49,584 nucleotides of DNA. It comes from Thermoplasmata archaeon. GTDB lineage: Archaea; Thermoplasmatota; Thermoplasmata; Thermoplasmatales; Thermoplasmataceae. The translations under genes and the position numbers were made by a program. The notes beneath the pieces are model-generated. The model made no database searches. It saw nothing but the letters and a program-made list of their open reading frames with translations, and was not told the DNA's origin. This document shows positions 16,714 to 24,912 of the stretch, piece by piece (positions within the stretch are counted from its first letter, which is position 1; each line of letters begins with the position of its first letter). The stretch lies in assembly GCA_021820525.1 (NCBI GenBank), contig JAKADM010000008.1:1-49584 (forward strand), read 5' to 3'.

Positions 16714-17638
16714 TGGAAAGCATCTGGCCATATGTGGCAATATGGTATTTCAAATATCCGGGGATAGAAGCGCCATATATATCCACAATAAATATTCTGT
16801 TGGAAATGTAGAGGGAAAGACAATATTTCTAAAACCCTATGAAGCCATATATCTCTATTTAAGAAATCGAATTGAACCGCTCAATGGTGTTTTTAAATCT
16901 CAAATATCCCTCATGGGTTCAATCCTTGAGGAGGATGATATGCATAGGCTAAAGGCATACCTTGAACTGAAGGAGGAGGGAACAAGAATAAATATAGAAA
17001 AGGATTTTTTCTATGTCGTCAGGAAAAGCGAGAAACAGTCCCAGAGGCGAAAGGTTGTGCCCGTAAGGGAAAATGAAAAAATATCATTTCAATGGCTCAT
17101 GGATATCTCCGGTGGAAACGTAGCTTCAGTTGACGATGATGGGGATGTTACATATTATAAGTTAAATTTTGTTAATATTAGCGGGAAGAACAGGATTGAG
17201 ATTCTACATGGAGTTGATCCAGTGAGAATAGGCAACAGGGCCATAGCAAGACAGGAGGATGTACCAGAATGGATGGGCGACAGAATCGGTTCCCTCTCCT
17301 TTTTATCTGAACAGGAAACCCATATAATAACGGGCGAAGGCAAAAAAACGGAAGCAGCACTTATTTATGAAGATCTTGTAAAGAGGGGAATGATTGTGAA
17401 AACTGGTTTCAAATATGGATGCACCTTCAGGGCATATGAAGAGAGCCTGGAGAACCATTCTGAATTCCTTCTTCACGTTACAGGCCAGAATATGGAATGG
17501 TATGAAATAAGCAGAGCTGTGAGAGTGGCAGGCGCAGTTAAAAAAAGGATGGTACTGGCAAGCATCTTTAAGGATGAGCCAAAATATATTGAAATTAAAA
17601 GAATCAAAAGCGTTGGGGAATTCAATATCTCAGATTAA
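16700..17638 (+). CDS. endA: tRNA-splicing endonuclease, two-domain form
   Basis: A 312-residue archaeal tRNA-intron endonuclease, which cuts introns at bulge-helix-bulge motifs. The C-terminal catalytic domain shows IYEDLVKRGMIVKTGFKYG, then the catalytic Tyr in CTFRAYE, His in NHSEFLLHVTG, and Lys in VAGAVKKRMVLAS. The N-terminal 170 residues are a degenerate second copy, as in the fused homodimer architecture of about 300 residues. It overlaps the GTPase gene upstream and the convergent rpsB by four bases. Confidence 0.9.
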   Translation: MENSNGKHLAICGNMVFQISGDRSAIYIHNKYSVGNVEGKTIFLKPYEAIYLYLRNRIEPLNGVFKSQISLMGSILEEDDMHRLKAYLELKEEGTRINIEKDFFYVVRKSEKQSQRRKVVPVRENEKISFQWLMDISGGNVASVDDDGDVTYYKLNFVNISGKNRIEILHGVDPVRIGNRAIARQEDVPEWMGDRIGSLSFLSEQETHIITGEGKKTEAALIYEDLVKRGMIVKTGFKYGCTFRAYEESLENHSEFLLHVTGQNMEWYEISRAVRVAGAVKKRMVLASIFKDEPKYIEIKRIKSVGEFNISD

Positions 17639-18234
17639 ATCTGAGACTCAAAGTCCTCAATGGTATACTTGAATTCATCGTAGTTGTTTATTTTGCCTCT
17701 GTTTTTAAGTATTTCCCTTGCAAGTATCCAGTAAACAAGGGCAAGAGACCTTCTTCCCTTATTGTTGCTGGGTATTATGAGATCAACAAAGTCAGTTTTA
17801 TTATTGGCATCGCACAGTGCTATAATGGGAACACCAACATTCTTTGCCTCTTTCATAACCTGTGTATCAGCAAGGGGATCGGTTACCACAATGGCCTTTG
17901 TCTCTGTGTATGTTGGAAGCTGATGGTTTGTAAGAGTTCCAGGTATAAATCTTCCCACAATGGCCTTTGATCCAATTACTTCTGAGAACTTTGTCACTGG
18001 CCTGAAGGCATACTGTCTCTGTGCCACCACAAGTACCTGTTCTGGAGGTATCCTTGCAAGCATTTTTCCAGCGGTTCTCAGCATTGAATCTGTTGCGTTA
18101 ATATCCAGAAGGTAAAGACCATCATTTCTGATCTTGAATATGTACTTGACCATATCATGTGTCTTAACCTGTGTGCCTATATGCACACCGGATTTCTGGT
18201 ATTCTTCCTCAGCGATAAGCAGTTCATTTTCCAT
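17635..18234 (-). CDS. rpsB: 30S ribosomal protein uS2
   Basis: A 199-residue archaeal uS2. Diagnostic segments are GVHIGTQVKTHDMVKYIF, LLDINATDSMLRTAGKMLA, FIPGTLTNHQL, VVTDPLADTQ and the C-terminal LALVYWILAREIL. The archaeal form lacks the long bacterial insertions. An AT-rich stretch at 18270-18297 upstream supports its own promoter. The usual archaeal partners (eno, rpoN, rpoK, rpsI) are not adjacent. Confidence 0.96.
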   Translation of the reverse strand: MENELLIAEEEYQKSGVHIGTQVKTHDMVKYIFKIRNDGLYLLDINATDSMLRTAGKMLARIPPEQVLVVAQRQYAFRPVTKFSEVIGSKAIVGRFIPGTLTNHQLPTYTETKAIVVTDPLADTQVMKEAKNVGVPIIALCDANNKTDFVDLIIPSNNKGRRSLALVYWILAREILKNRGKINNYDEFKYTIEDFESQI

Positions 18235-18303
18235 TTTAATTCATCTCTCTTTTTCTCTTAAGGTCTATGCTCATTCTTTTTAAATATATATTAATTTCAC
18301 TCC

Positions 18304-19233
18304 TTACTCCCATTCGATCGTTCCGGGTGGTTTATGTGTAACATCATAAACAACCCTGTTGATGCCCTCAATCTCGTTGCTTATTCTGACCGAAATGTCT
18401 TCAAGAATATTCCAGTCGATCATGGAGAATGTTGCCGTCATTGCATCCAGCGAGTTTACTGCCCTTATGGCAATGGTATCACCATAGCTTCTTTTATCCC
18501 CATGCACACCTGTTGTTTTTACGGGCAGGTAAATGGCAAAATATTGCCATGGTCTATCCTCAGGATTATATCTCTCTTCAATTGTTTCCTCCACAATCCG
18601 GGTGGCCCTTCTCAACCTGTCAAGCCTCTCCCTTGTAACCTCCCCCAGAATACGGACTGCAAGCCCCGGACCCGGGAAGGGTTGGAGATATTCGTTCAGG
18701 CCCAGCTCCTTGCTTAACTGCCTGACCTCATCCTTATATAGATCTCTGAGTGGTTCTATGAGTTTAAGATTCATCTTTTCGGGCAAACCGCCCACATTGT
18801 GGTGGCTCTTTATGGCATCCCTGTTCTTTCCTCCGCTCTCGATCCAGTCTGGGGCTATGGTTCCCTGAAGAAGATACTGTACATCACTTCTTGAGGCTGC
18901 TTCCTCAAAAACCCTTATGAATGTTTCTCCAATTATCTTTCTTTTCTTTTCTGGATCGGTTATGCCACTCAGATTTTTGATAAATGTTTCAGACGCATCT
19001 ATAACCTCACCCTGAATATTAAAATCCCGGAAGAGTTTTTCAACCCTCTCTCTTTCTCCAATTCTTAACAAACCGGTATCAATAAAAATTGTTTTAACAT
19101 TTTGGGGGGCGGCCATGGCAGCGGCTACGGCAAGAACCGAACTGTCCGTACCGCCAGAGCACGCAAGTATTCCCTTACCCTTCAGATTTTGTCTTATATT
19201 TCCTGTAACTTCATCAAGCAGTTGTGAAACCAT
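18304..19233 (-). CDS. guaAB: GMP synthase ATP-pyrophosphatase subunit (subunit B)
   Basis: The 309-residue ATP-PPase half of a split GMP synthetase, which aminates XMP to GMP with ammonia from a separate glutaminase subunit. The PP-loop is [16 protein letters not shown] at residues 21-36. Other GuaA segments are [36 protein letters not shown], and the C-terminal KPPGTIEWE. The glutaminase subunit is not in the window. The start follows the small membrane gene by six bases, with a TGAGGT ribosome binding site overlapping that gene's stop. Confidence 0.95.
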   Translation of the reverse strand: MVSQLLDEVTGNIRQNLKGKGILACSGGTDSSVLAVAAAMAAPQNVKTIFIDTGLLRIGERERVEKLFRDFNIQGEVIDASETFIKNLSGITDPEKKRKIIGETFIRVFEEAASRSDVQYLLQGTIAPDWIESGGKNRDAIKSHHNVGGLPEKMNLKLIEPLRDLYKDEVRQLSKELGLNEYLQPFPGPGLAVRILGEVTRERLDRLRRATRIVEETIEERYNPEDRPWQYFAIYLPVKTTGVHGDKRSYGDTIAIRAVNSLDAMTATFSMIDWNILEDISVRISNEIEGINRVVYDVTHKPPGTIEWE

Positions 19234-19239
19234 GAAACC

Positions 19240-19560
19240 TCAGGTTTTCATGATTGCACCCAGGAATATAAGCAATCCTATTACCAGGCCTATAATGGCA
19301 GCTATAAGGTAGAAAAGCACTCCAAGAATGACATCATCCACAAGGCTGACTTTAAACACAAAGTCAGATAGATAGTAGGTGATAAAACCGATTATGATGG
19401 CACCGACGATCATTCCACCTCCAACAGCCCTGGTTTTGGATTTGCCGAAATAGGCTGTAAGTATTCCAAATATTAGCAGTGCAAGTCCTATTATCCCTAT
19501 AATTGTAAGGAAGAATACATCAAGATTCCATGTAGGATACCAAGGTAAGGCTGAACTCAT
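19240..19560 (-). CDS. Small three-helix membrane protein in the guaAB operon
   Basis: A 106-residue protein with hydrophobic segments at about residues 12-34, 45-62 and 72-103 (the last probably two short helices), Gly/Ile rich, with GKSKTRAVGGG between the first two. It is spaced five bases after the RAM-domain gene and six bases before guaAB, so the three form a tight operon. Its family and function are not recognised; the position does not itself imply a purine role. Confidence 0.75.
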   Translation of the reverse strand: MSSALPWYPTWNLDVFFLTIIGIIGLALLIFGILTAYFGKSKTRAVGGGMIVGAIIIGFITYYLSDFVFKVSLVDDVILGVLFYLIAAIIGLVIGLLIFLGAIMKT

Positions 19561-19565
19561 TTAAA

Positions 19566-19799
19566 TCACAACTTAATACCGGCAAGTGTTTTCGTATCTA
19601 TAACTCCATCGATCTTTCTTATCTGTTCTATGACAACCTTCCCAAGCTCACTGAAGTCCTGGGCATCTATCTTCACTATGAGATCATACTCTCCAAAGAG
19701 GGGATGTATCTCAACCACATAATTTATCTTTGATATCTTATTGTAAACTTCCTGCTCCTTTCCCGGAACAGTGCTCACCAGTACAAATGCAATCGACAT
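19566..19799 (-). CDS. Stand-alone Lrp/AsnC ligand-binding (RAM) domain
   Basis: A 77-residue protein consisting only of the RAM fold of Lrp/AsnC regulators: AFVLVSTVPGKEQEVYNKI, then EIHPLFGEYDLIVKIDAQD and IDGVIDTKTL. There is no helix-turn-helix, so it cannot bind DNA alone. Such stand-alone domains form ring-like oligomers that bind amino acids. It is first gene in the operon with the membrane protein and guaAB, so it may act as a ligand-responsive subunit for an unknown partner. Confidence 0.88.
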   Translation of the reverse strand: MSIAFVLVSTVPGKEQEVYNKISKINYVVEIHPLFGEYDLIVKIDAQDFSELGKVVIEQIRKIDGVIDTKTLAGIKL

Positions 19800-19872
19800 A
19801 TTTTCACCACCTTACCTAATTGTTATTGATTAATAAATTTTTCAACCCTTAATGAACAGTTTAGATCCTTTA

Positions 19873-21138
19873 TTACCCAATCTGATCCATTTCCATGCTT
19901 TTTTGGTCTCCTGAAGCAAGATCCCTTACTGTATATTTACCATTATCCATCTCATTTTTTCCAATGAGTATGGTATGGGTAAAGTTGAGCTTGGTGGCAT
20001 TTTTCAGGGCATTGGACAGATTCTTCCCGCCAGAATGGGCAACGCACTGCACATCCCTTTGTCTCAGCCTGAATGCAACCCTGACTGATTCCTCCCTTCC
20101 CTTTTCATCCAGGCCTATGATATAATATCTTCTTTCATTTTCCGTATTTTTCCAGAGACCCTTTTCTCGCATGAGATTTTCCAGAACTGCATCACCCATG
20201 CCAAAACCTACGGCAGGAATTTCCATGCCTGAGAATAGGGCACTTAAATTGTTATATCTGCCTCCACCGAATATGGACCTGAACTTTCCTTCCCTGTCAA
20301 AGCCTTCAAAGACAATACCTGTATAATATGCAAGGCCACGGACTGTTGATGGATTATAAACAATATTCTCGAATCCATTTTCCTTAAGAATGCGGAAAGT
20401 TTCCTTAATTCTTCCCATTAGATCTGTTATATTTCCGGGATTAAATTTCTGAACAATTATCTGCTCTGCCTCCTCGATGGTATAGCTTTTTTCAACAAAC
20501 TCACACAGCAAAATGGCTTTTTGCTCCTCGATTCCACTGGAGACCAATCTCTCGACTATATCCTCCCTCTTCATCTTGTGGAATCTGTCTATGGTGGCAA
20601 GATCGTTTTTGATATCCTTCGATCCAATGGATTTTAAAATGTGCTCCATTATGCCTCTTTCATTAACCCTGACCTCGTAACTCCCTCTCAGGCCTAAAGA
20701 GTCAAGGATTGAACATGCCAGACCAATAGTATCTGCATCAGCTTCCAGGGAATCATCTCCAAAAATATCGGCATTCATTTGCATGTGTTCCCTTGTCCTT
20801 CCCGATTGGGGCTCCTCATATCTCCAGAGTTTTGGAATATTGTACCATCTTACTGGTCTTGGAAGATCCTTTCTTGTCACAAGCATCCTCACAGTGGAGG
20901 GGGTTGCTTCCGGTATCAGGGTTATTTCCCTGTCGCCCCTGTCCTTAAAGCTGTAGGTTTGGGAAAGTATTTCATCGCCTGATTTTATTCTAAACATCTC
21001 AAGAAGTTCAAGGCTTGGGTAATCTATGGGTCTGAACCCGAAAACCTTGGCTTTTTTCCTCATTTTGCTGAAGATCTCCTCTCTGATCTCCATGTCCTCA
21101 GGGTAAAAATCCCGGAATCCTTTGAGTTTTTCGATCAT
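19873..21138 (-). CDS. hisS: Histidyl-tRNA synthetase
   Basis: A 421-residue class II aminoacyl-tRNA synthetase. Motif 2 is LWRYEEPQSGRTREHMQMNADIFG, seen at about residues 106-129. The histidine-specific signatures are GLAYYTGIVFEGFD and the motif 3 region FGGGRYNNL with GFGMGD. A C-terminal anticodon-binding domain follows from about residue 330. It charges tRNA-His. The gene diverges from a Fur-family regulator with only about 60 bp between starts. Confidence 0.96.
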   Translation of the reverse strand: MIEKLKGFRDFYPEDMEIREEIFSKMRKKAKVFGFRPIDYPSLELLEMFRIKSGDEILSQTYSFKDRGDREITLIPEATPSTVRMLVTRKDLPRPVRWYNIPKLWRYEEPQSGRTREHMQMNADIFGDDSLEADADTIGLACSILDSLGLRGSYEVRVNERGIMEHILKSIGSKDIKNDLATIDRFHKMKREDIVERLVSSGIEEQKAILLCEFVEKSYTIEEAEQIIVQKFNPGNITDLMGRIKETFRILKENGFENIVYNPSTVRGLAYYTGIVFEGFDREGKFRSIFGGGRYNNLSALFSGMEIPAVGFGMGDAVLENLMREKGLWKNTENERRYYIIGLDEKGREESVRVAFRLRQRDVQCVAHSGGKNLSNALKNATKLNFTHTILIGKNEMDNGKYTVRDLASGDQKSMEMDQIG

Positions 21139-21154
21139 ACCTTATCCTTAAGGT
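21139..21154. promoter_or_regulatory. Palindromic operator candidate between hisS and the Fur-family gene
   Basis: ACCTTATCCTTAAGGT is an inverted repeat (ACCTTA, 4-nt spacer, TAAGGT) lying next to the hisS start and about 45-60 bp before the regulator. A second pair, ATCCTTA with TAAGGAT (21174-21180), is nested around the regulator's TATA region. Binding by the Fur-like protein is inferred from position. Confidence 0.4.
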
Positions 21155-21197
21155 GATAGTTAAAAATACTTAATAAGGATTAAATGATTTGATTAGA

Positions 21198-21632
21198 ATG
21201 GGAATGATAGAAGAACAAATCAAAAATCACGGGTTAAAGATAACCCCCCAGAGAGTAAAAATATTGGAATACATAGAGGGGAGGCAGGGAGATCATTTTT
21301 CTGCCGAAGATATCCACAATTACATAAAAACAGAAAATCCCAATATACCCGCTGCAACAGTATACAATATATTGAAAGTCTTCACAGAAAGGGGGCTGAT
21401 AAACTCCTTTGAGGTTAATGGCAGGGCAATGTATGAGGGAAGAACCCAGCCACACATAAACTTTTATTGTCAGTCATGCGGTAAAATAGAGGATTCAGAT
21501 ATCCACGGCGATCTCAATGTGATAGAATCCAATGTAAAGGGAAAGGTTCTATCATCAATTATACTGGTCAGAGGAATATGTGAAGAATGCCTCAGGCTTG
21601 AGAAAGAAAGCGAAATTGTTTCAGAAATCTGA
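21198..21632 (+). CDS. Fur/PerR-family metal-responsive regulator
   Basis: A 144-residue Fur-superfamily regulator. The N-terminal winged helix has LKITPQRVKILEYI and SAEDIHNYIKTENPNIPAAT followed by VYNILKVFTERGLI. The dimerisation part has PHINFYCQSCGKIED and a second CxxC in GICEECLRLE, forming the usual structural zinc site. The His-rich metal site of classic Fur is reduced, so the sensed metal or oxidant is uncertain. ATG 21198 fits a TATA-like ACTTAATAAG about 26 nt upstream; a TTG three codons earlier is possible. Confidence 0.88.
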   Translation: MGMIEEQIKNHGLKITPQRVKILEYIEGRQGDHFSAEDIHNYIKTENPNIPAATVYNILKVFTERGLINSFEVNGRAMYEGRTQPHINFYCQSCGKIEDSDIHGDLNVIESNVKGKVLSSIILVRGICEECLRLEKESEIVSEI

Positions 21633-22617
21633 TATTTTCGTCAGGATCATGAACCCTTAAAATCTCAATCCCTTTTTGTTTAAGGAAGAGGCTGGTAGCC
21701 AGTGTTTCTGGCAATCTTCTTTCTGCCTCTACACCTGTCACATATCCAAGGAATCTCTTTCTGGAATGTCCTACCAGTCTGGGGAATCCAAGGGAATATA
21801 CATTGGGATTTTTTACCAGAAAATAATCATGATCATGGGTTTTTGAAAATCCCAGTCCTGGATCTATAATTATCCTGTTGCATGGCATTCCCATATCCAT
21901 CATTTTTTTTAGCCTTGAAAAGAAGAATTTTGCCATTTCACCGGGAAGATCGTCATATTTTGCATTTTGAAGCATCTTATTCACCTCACCCTTGATGTGC
22001 ATCAATACATATTGCAATTTTTCTTCAGCGGCAATTTTTATCATTTCCCCATTATAAAGGCCTGAAACATCATTTATTATATCTATACGATCTTTAAAGT
22101 GATCCGCAACTTCAGGGTGCCTTGTGTCCAGCGAAACGATCCCATCATAGTTGTTTTTGAGAGTTTCCATTACATTTTCAAGCCTTGATATCTCTGTTTT
22201 ACTGTCTATTTCAACTGAATGGGGCCTGGTACTCTCACCACCCACATCTATTATATCCGGTTTAAATTCAATAATTCTTGAAATTGTTGAAGATGATATC
22301 CTGGAACCTTCAAAGAATGAGTCAGGGGTTGCATTGGCTATTGCCATTATTTTTGGAATCCTTTCTATGTTATTTGGAATCTGAGTCATTATATTTTTTC
22401 CCATATAATCAGCATATTTCTCAAGGCCTGTCAATTTTATGAGTTCAATCAATTCCTTCTGGTTCAAAACTCTGATTTCCGTTAAAAAATTTTTATTCGA
22501 TGATATATTTGAACCACTTCTATTTTCACCCCTATGGTTTTCCTGATATAATAAAATTTTCAATTCACCTCTGGATTCCATGCCAAGAGGATAGAAAAAA
22601 TCGGGTTGATCAATCAT
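21592..22617 (-). CDS. Dihydropteroate synthase-like protein
   Basis: A 341-residue protein whose residues about 90-335 form a pterin-binding TIM barrel: KIMAIANATPDSFFEGSRIS is the first DHPS motif, VGGESTRPHSVEID the second, then SLDTRHPEVADHF, INDVSGLYNG, IIDPGLGFSKTHDHDY and GHSRKRF. DHPS couples p-aminobenzoate to the pterin in folate-type cofactor synthesis; archaeal versions may serve modified pterins. The N-terminal 90 residues are extra. Its 3' end overlaps the convergent Fur-like gene by 41 nt. Confidence 0.85.
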   Translation of the reverse strand: MIDQPDFFYPLGMESRGELKILLYQENHRGENRSGSNISSNKNFLTEIRVLNQKELIELIKLTGLEKYADYMGKNIMTQIPNNIERIPKIMAIANATPDSFFEGSRISSSTISRIIEFKPDIIDVGGESTRPHSVEIDSKTEISRLENVMETLKNNYDGIVSLDTRHPEVADHFKDRIDIINDVSGLYNGEMIKIAAEEKLQYVLMHIKGEVNKMLQNAKYDDLPGEMAKFFFSRLKKMMDMGMPCNRIIIDPGLGFSKTHDHDYFLVKNPNVYSLGFPRLVGHSRKRFLGYVTGVEAERRLPETLATSLFLKQKGIEILRVHDPDENIRFLKQFRFLSQA

Positions 22618-22635
22618 GGTCCAGAATTAAAATGG

Positions 22636-22680
22636 TATATAAATCAATAATGTTAATAGGTCAATTGTAATAACTTATAT
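22636..22680. promoter_or_regulatory. Divergent TATA boxes for the DHPS-like gene and the ABCE1 operon
   Basis: TATATAAAT at 22636-22644 (read as ATTTATATA on minus) lies 23 nt before ATG 22617. CTTATAT at 22674-22680 lies 26 nt before ATG 22703. Both spacings suit leaderless transcripts. Confidence 0.6.
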
Positions 22681-22702
22681 CTGCCGATCATAGAGTGTTA
22701 AT

Positions 22703-23128
22703 ATGTCAACTAATAGCGATGATAATAAACGGGTCAAAATAAGGAATTACACCAAAATGGATGAACTTTCCCAGGCAATCAGCAGAGGTTTGAGCCTTCA
22801 AAACAGGAGGATGGGGTATGAGGAATCCATGGCTGCTGCAGAGCATTTAATAAATTTCTTCGGTTACAGTGACAGGGTTATCGACAATATGCTTGAACCA
22901 GAAGACAGGGATGCCTTCTATACCATGGAAGATATTGGAGTTTTGAGAACAGAAAGGGAGGAAACAACTCTTTTTGATGGAAGGGAGTGGCGAATACATT
23001 ACTGGATTTTAAACATCTCCAAGATCATATCTCTGGCAAGTATGCAGTCAAATTATGTTGATTCTGAGAGAGATCAGGATTTTTCTGTTTATGAAGAAAT
23101 TCCTGATGAGTACTGGTCGCTGAACTGA
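22703..23128 (+). CDS. Conserved-looking acidic protein upstream of ABCE1, unknown function
   Basis: A 141-residue soluble acidic protein with no signal or membrane segment. Visible features are a helical N-terminal half (ELSQAISRGLSLQNRR, EESMAAAEHLINFFGYSDRV) and a C-terminal half with LRTEREETTLFDGREWRIHY. It ends nine bases before the ABCE1 gene, so they share a transcript. It may be one of the lineage-specific Thermoplasmata families, but I cannot name it with confidence. A role linked to ribosome recycling would be an inference from position. Confidence 0.75.
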   Translation: MSTNSDDNKRVKIRNYTKMDELSQAISRGLSLQNRRMGYEESMAAAEHLINFFGYSDRVIDNMLEPEDRDAFYTMEDIGVLRTEREETTLFDGREWRIHYWILNISKIISLASMQSNYVDSERDQDFSVYEEIPDEYWSLN

Positions 23129-23136
23129 GTGGAAAT

Positions 23137-24912
23137 ATGCATATTGCCGTTCTGGATAAGGAAAAATGCCATCCCAAAAAGTGCAACCATGAATGCCAGG
23201 CATACTGCCCTCCTGTAAGATCAGGAACACCCACCATTGAATTCAACCAGGGCGAGGATATATATCCCATAATTACGGAAAATCTTTGCATAGGTTGTGG
23301 TATATGCATTAACCGATGTCCCTTTGGGGCAATTAAAATTGTAACTGTTCCCGATGAACTGAATAAGGATATTGTACACCAATATAGCGAAAATGGTTTC
23401 AGGTTATATTCCATACCGGTTCCGGCAAAGGGGATAACAGCCATTCTGGGACCAAACGGAATGGGAAAGACAACCACAATGAATATACTGAGTGGCATAA
23501 CTGTGCCAAACTTTGGGGATTATAAAAATTCAGGTAACAGGGAATCTGTCATAGAAAAATATTCAAACAGTATTTTAGGAGATTATTTCAGATCTGTTTA
23601 TTCCGGAGAAAAGAAAGTTGTTCTTAAGAGTCAGTTTGTGGATCAGATACCAAAGGTGGCGAAGGGAACCATAGGGGAAATTCTCAGTCGCTCTGACGGC
23701 CAGGGTAATCTGGATAGGATAACCGAACAGCTTGGGCTTGGAAACTCCATAGACAAGGATGTAAAGAGTGCGTCAGGCGGGGAGCTTCAGAAACTTGCAA
23801 TGGGCGTTGCCCTTCTTAAAGACGGAGATATACTTCTTGTGGATGAAGTATCTTCCTACCTTGATATATCAGAAAGGCTCCGGGTTGCCAAAATTCTGAC
23901 GGATCTTGCTGCAAGGGGAAAGACCATATTTGTGGTGGAACACGATCTTGCCATACTGGACTGGATATCTGACCAGATACATCTTGTGTATGGAAGCCCT
24001 GGAGTTTATGGTGTGATTGTACAGCAAAAATCGCCAAATAAGGCCATAAACCAGTTTCTTGAAGGTTATTTGAAAGAGGAGAATGTCAGGATAAGGAAGG
24101 AGAAGATTAAGTTCGAGCAAAAGGGTGCAAGCAGGAGGACGGTCACACCCAATCTTGTTGAATGGTCTGGAATAAGGAAAAAGCTTGGCGATTTCAATTT
24201 GAGTGCGCCTAAGGGAAACCTTGAAATCGGATCTGTGACCGGAGTTCTTGGAAGAAATGCATTGGGAAAATCATCATTCACCAAAATATTGGCTGGCGTA
24301 CTTGAGCCGGACGAGGGAAGGGTTGAACCCAAACTGAAAATTGCCTATAAGCCGCAATATATATCCACAGATTTTGATGGCACCTGTGAGGATCTACTGT
24401 TCAGATCAATCAAAGAAAACATGAGCGATATATATGTGAAGAATGAAATATTCAGACCCCTTGAAATCGACCCCCTGATGGAAAAGGATGTACAGAGCCT
24501 TTCAGGAGGCGAACTTCAGAGGCTATCCATTGCCATAACCCTTGCAACAGATGCAGATCTTTATCTTCTTGATGAGCCTTCAGCAAACCTGGACAGCTCC
24601 ACAAGAATGGAAGTGGGAAAAATTATTAGAAGAACCATGGAAAATAGGAAAAAAACGGCAATGGTGGTGGACCACGATATATATTTCATCGATATAATTT
24701 CAGATTTTCTTATGGTATTTCTTGGTACTCCAGGAAGAGAGGGAACTGCCCATGGACCAATGACAATGAGGGACGGCATGAATCTTTTCCTGAAGGAGGC
24801 ACAGGTAACATTCAGAAGGGATCACAATACGGGAAGGCCGAGGATAAACAAGCCAGGGAGTAGCCTGGACAGGGAACAGATCAACTCAGGGGAATACTAT
24901 TATTCTGATTAG
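23137..24912 (+). CDS. rli1: ABCE1/Rli1 ribosome recycling ATPase
   Basis: A 591-residue ABCE1, which splits post-termination ribosomes. The N-terminal double Fe-S domain shows CHPKKCNHECQAYCP and CIGCGICINRCPFGAIKI. First ATPase domain: Walker A GPNGMGKTTTMN, signature SGGELQKLA, Walker B LLVDEVS. Second: GRNALGKSSFTK, SGGELQRLS, LLDEPSANLD. A hinge rich in Arg/Lys separates them. Its stop codon is immediately followed by the GTG of tgtA, with no spacer. Confidence 0.97.
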   Translation: MHIAVLDKEKCHPKKCNHECQAYCPPVRSGTPTIEFNQGEDIYPIITENLCIGCGICINRCPFGAIKIVTVPDELNKDIVHQYSENGFRLYSIPVPAKGITAILGPNGMGKTTTMNILSGITVPNFGDYKNSGNRESVIEKYSNSILGDYFRSVYSGEKKVVLKSQFVDQIPKVAKGTIGEILSRSDGQGNLDRITEQLGLGNSIDKDVKSASGGELQKLAMGVALLKDGDILLVDEVSSYLDISERLRVAKILTDLAARGKTIFVVEHDLAILDWISDQIHLVYGSPGVYGVIVQQKSPNKAINQFLEGYLKEENVRIRKEKIKFEQKGASRRTVTPNLVEWSGIRKKLGDFNLSAPKGNLEIGSVTGVLGRNALGKSSFTKILAGVLEPDEGRVEPKLKIAYKPQYISTDFDGTCEDLLFRSIKENMSDIYVKNEIFRPLEIDPLMEKDVQSLSGGELQRLSIAITLATDADLYLLDEPSANLDSSTRMEVGKIIRRTMENRKKTAMVVDHDIYFIDIISDFLMVFLGTPGREGTAHGPMTMRDGMNLFLKEAQVTFRRDHNTGRPRINKPGSSLDREQINSGEYYYSD

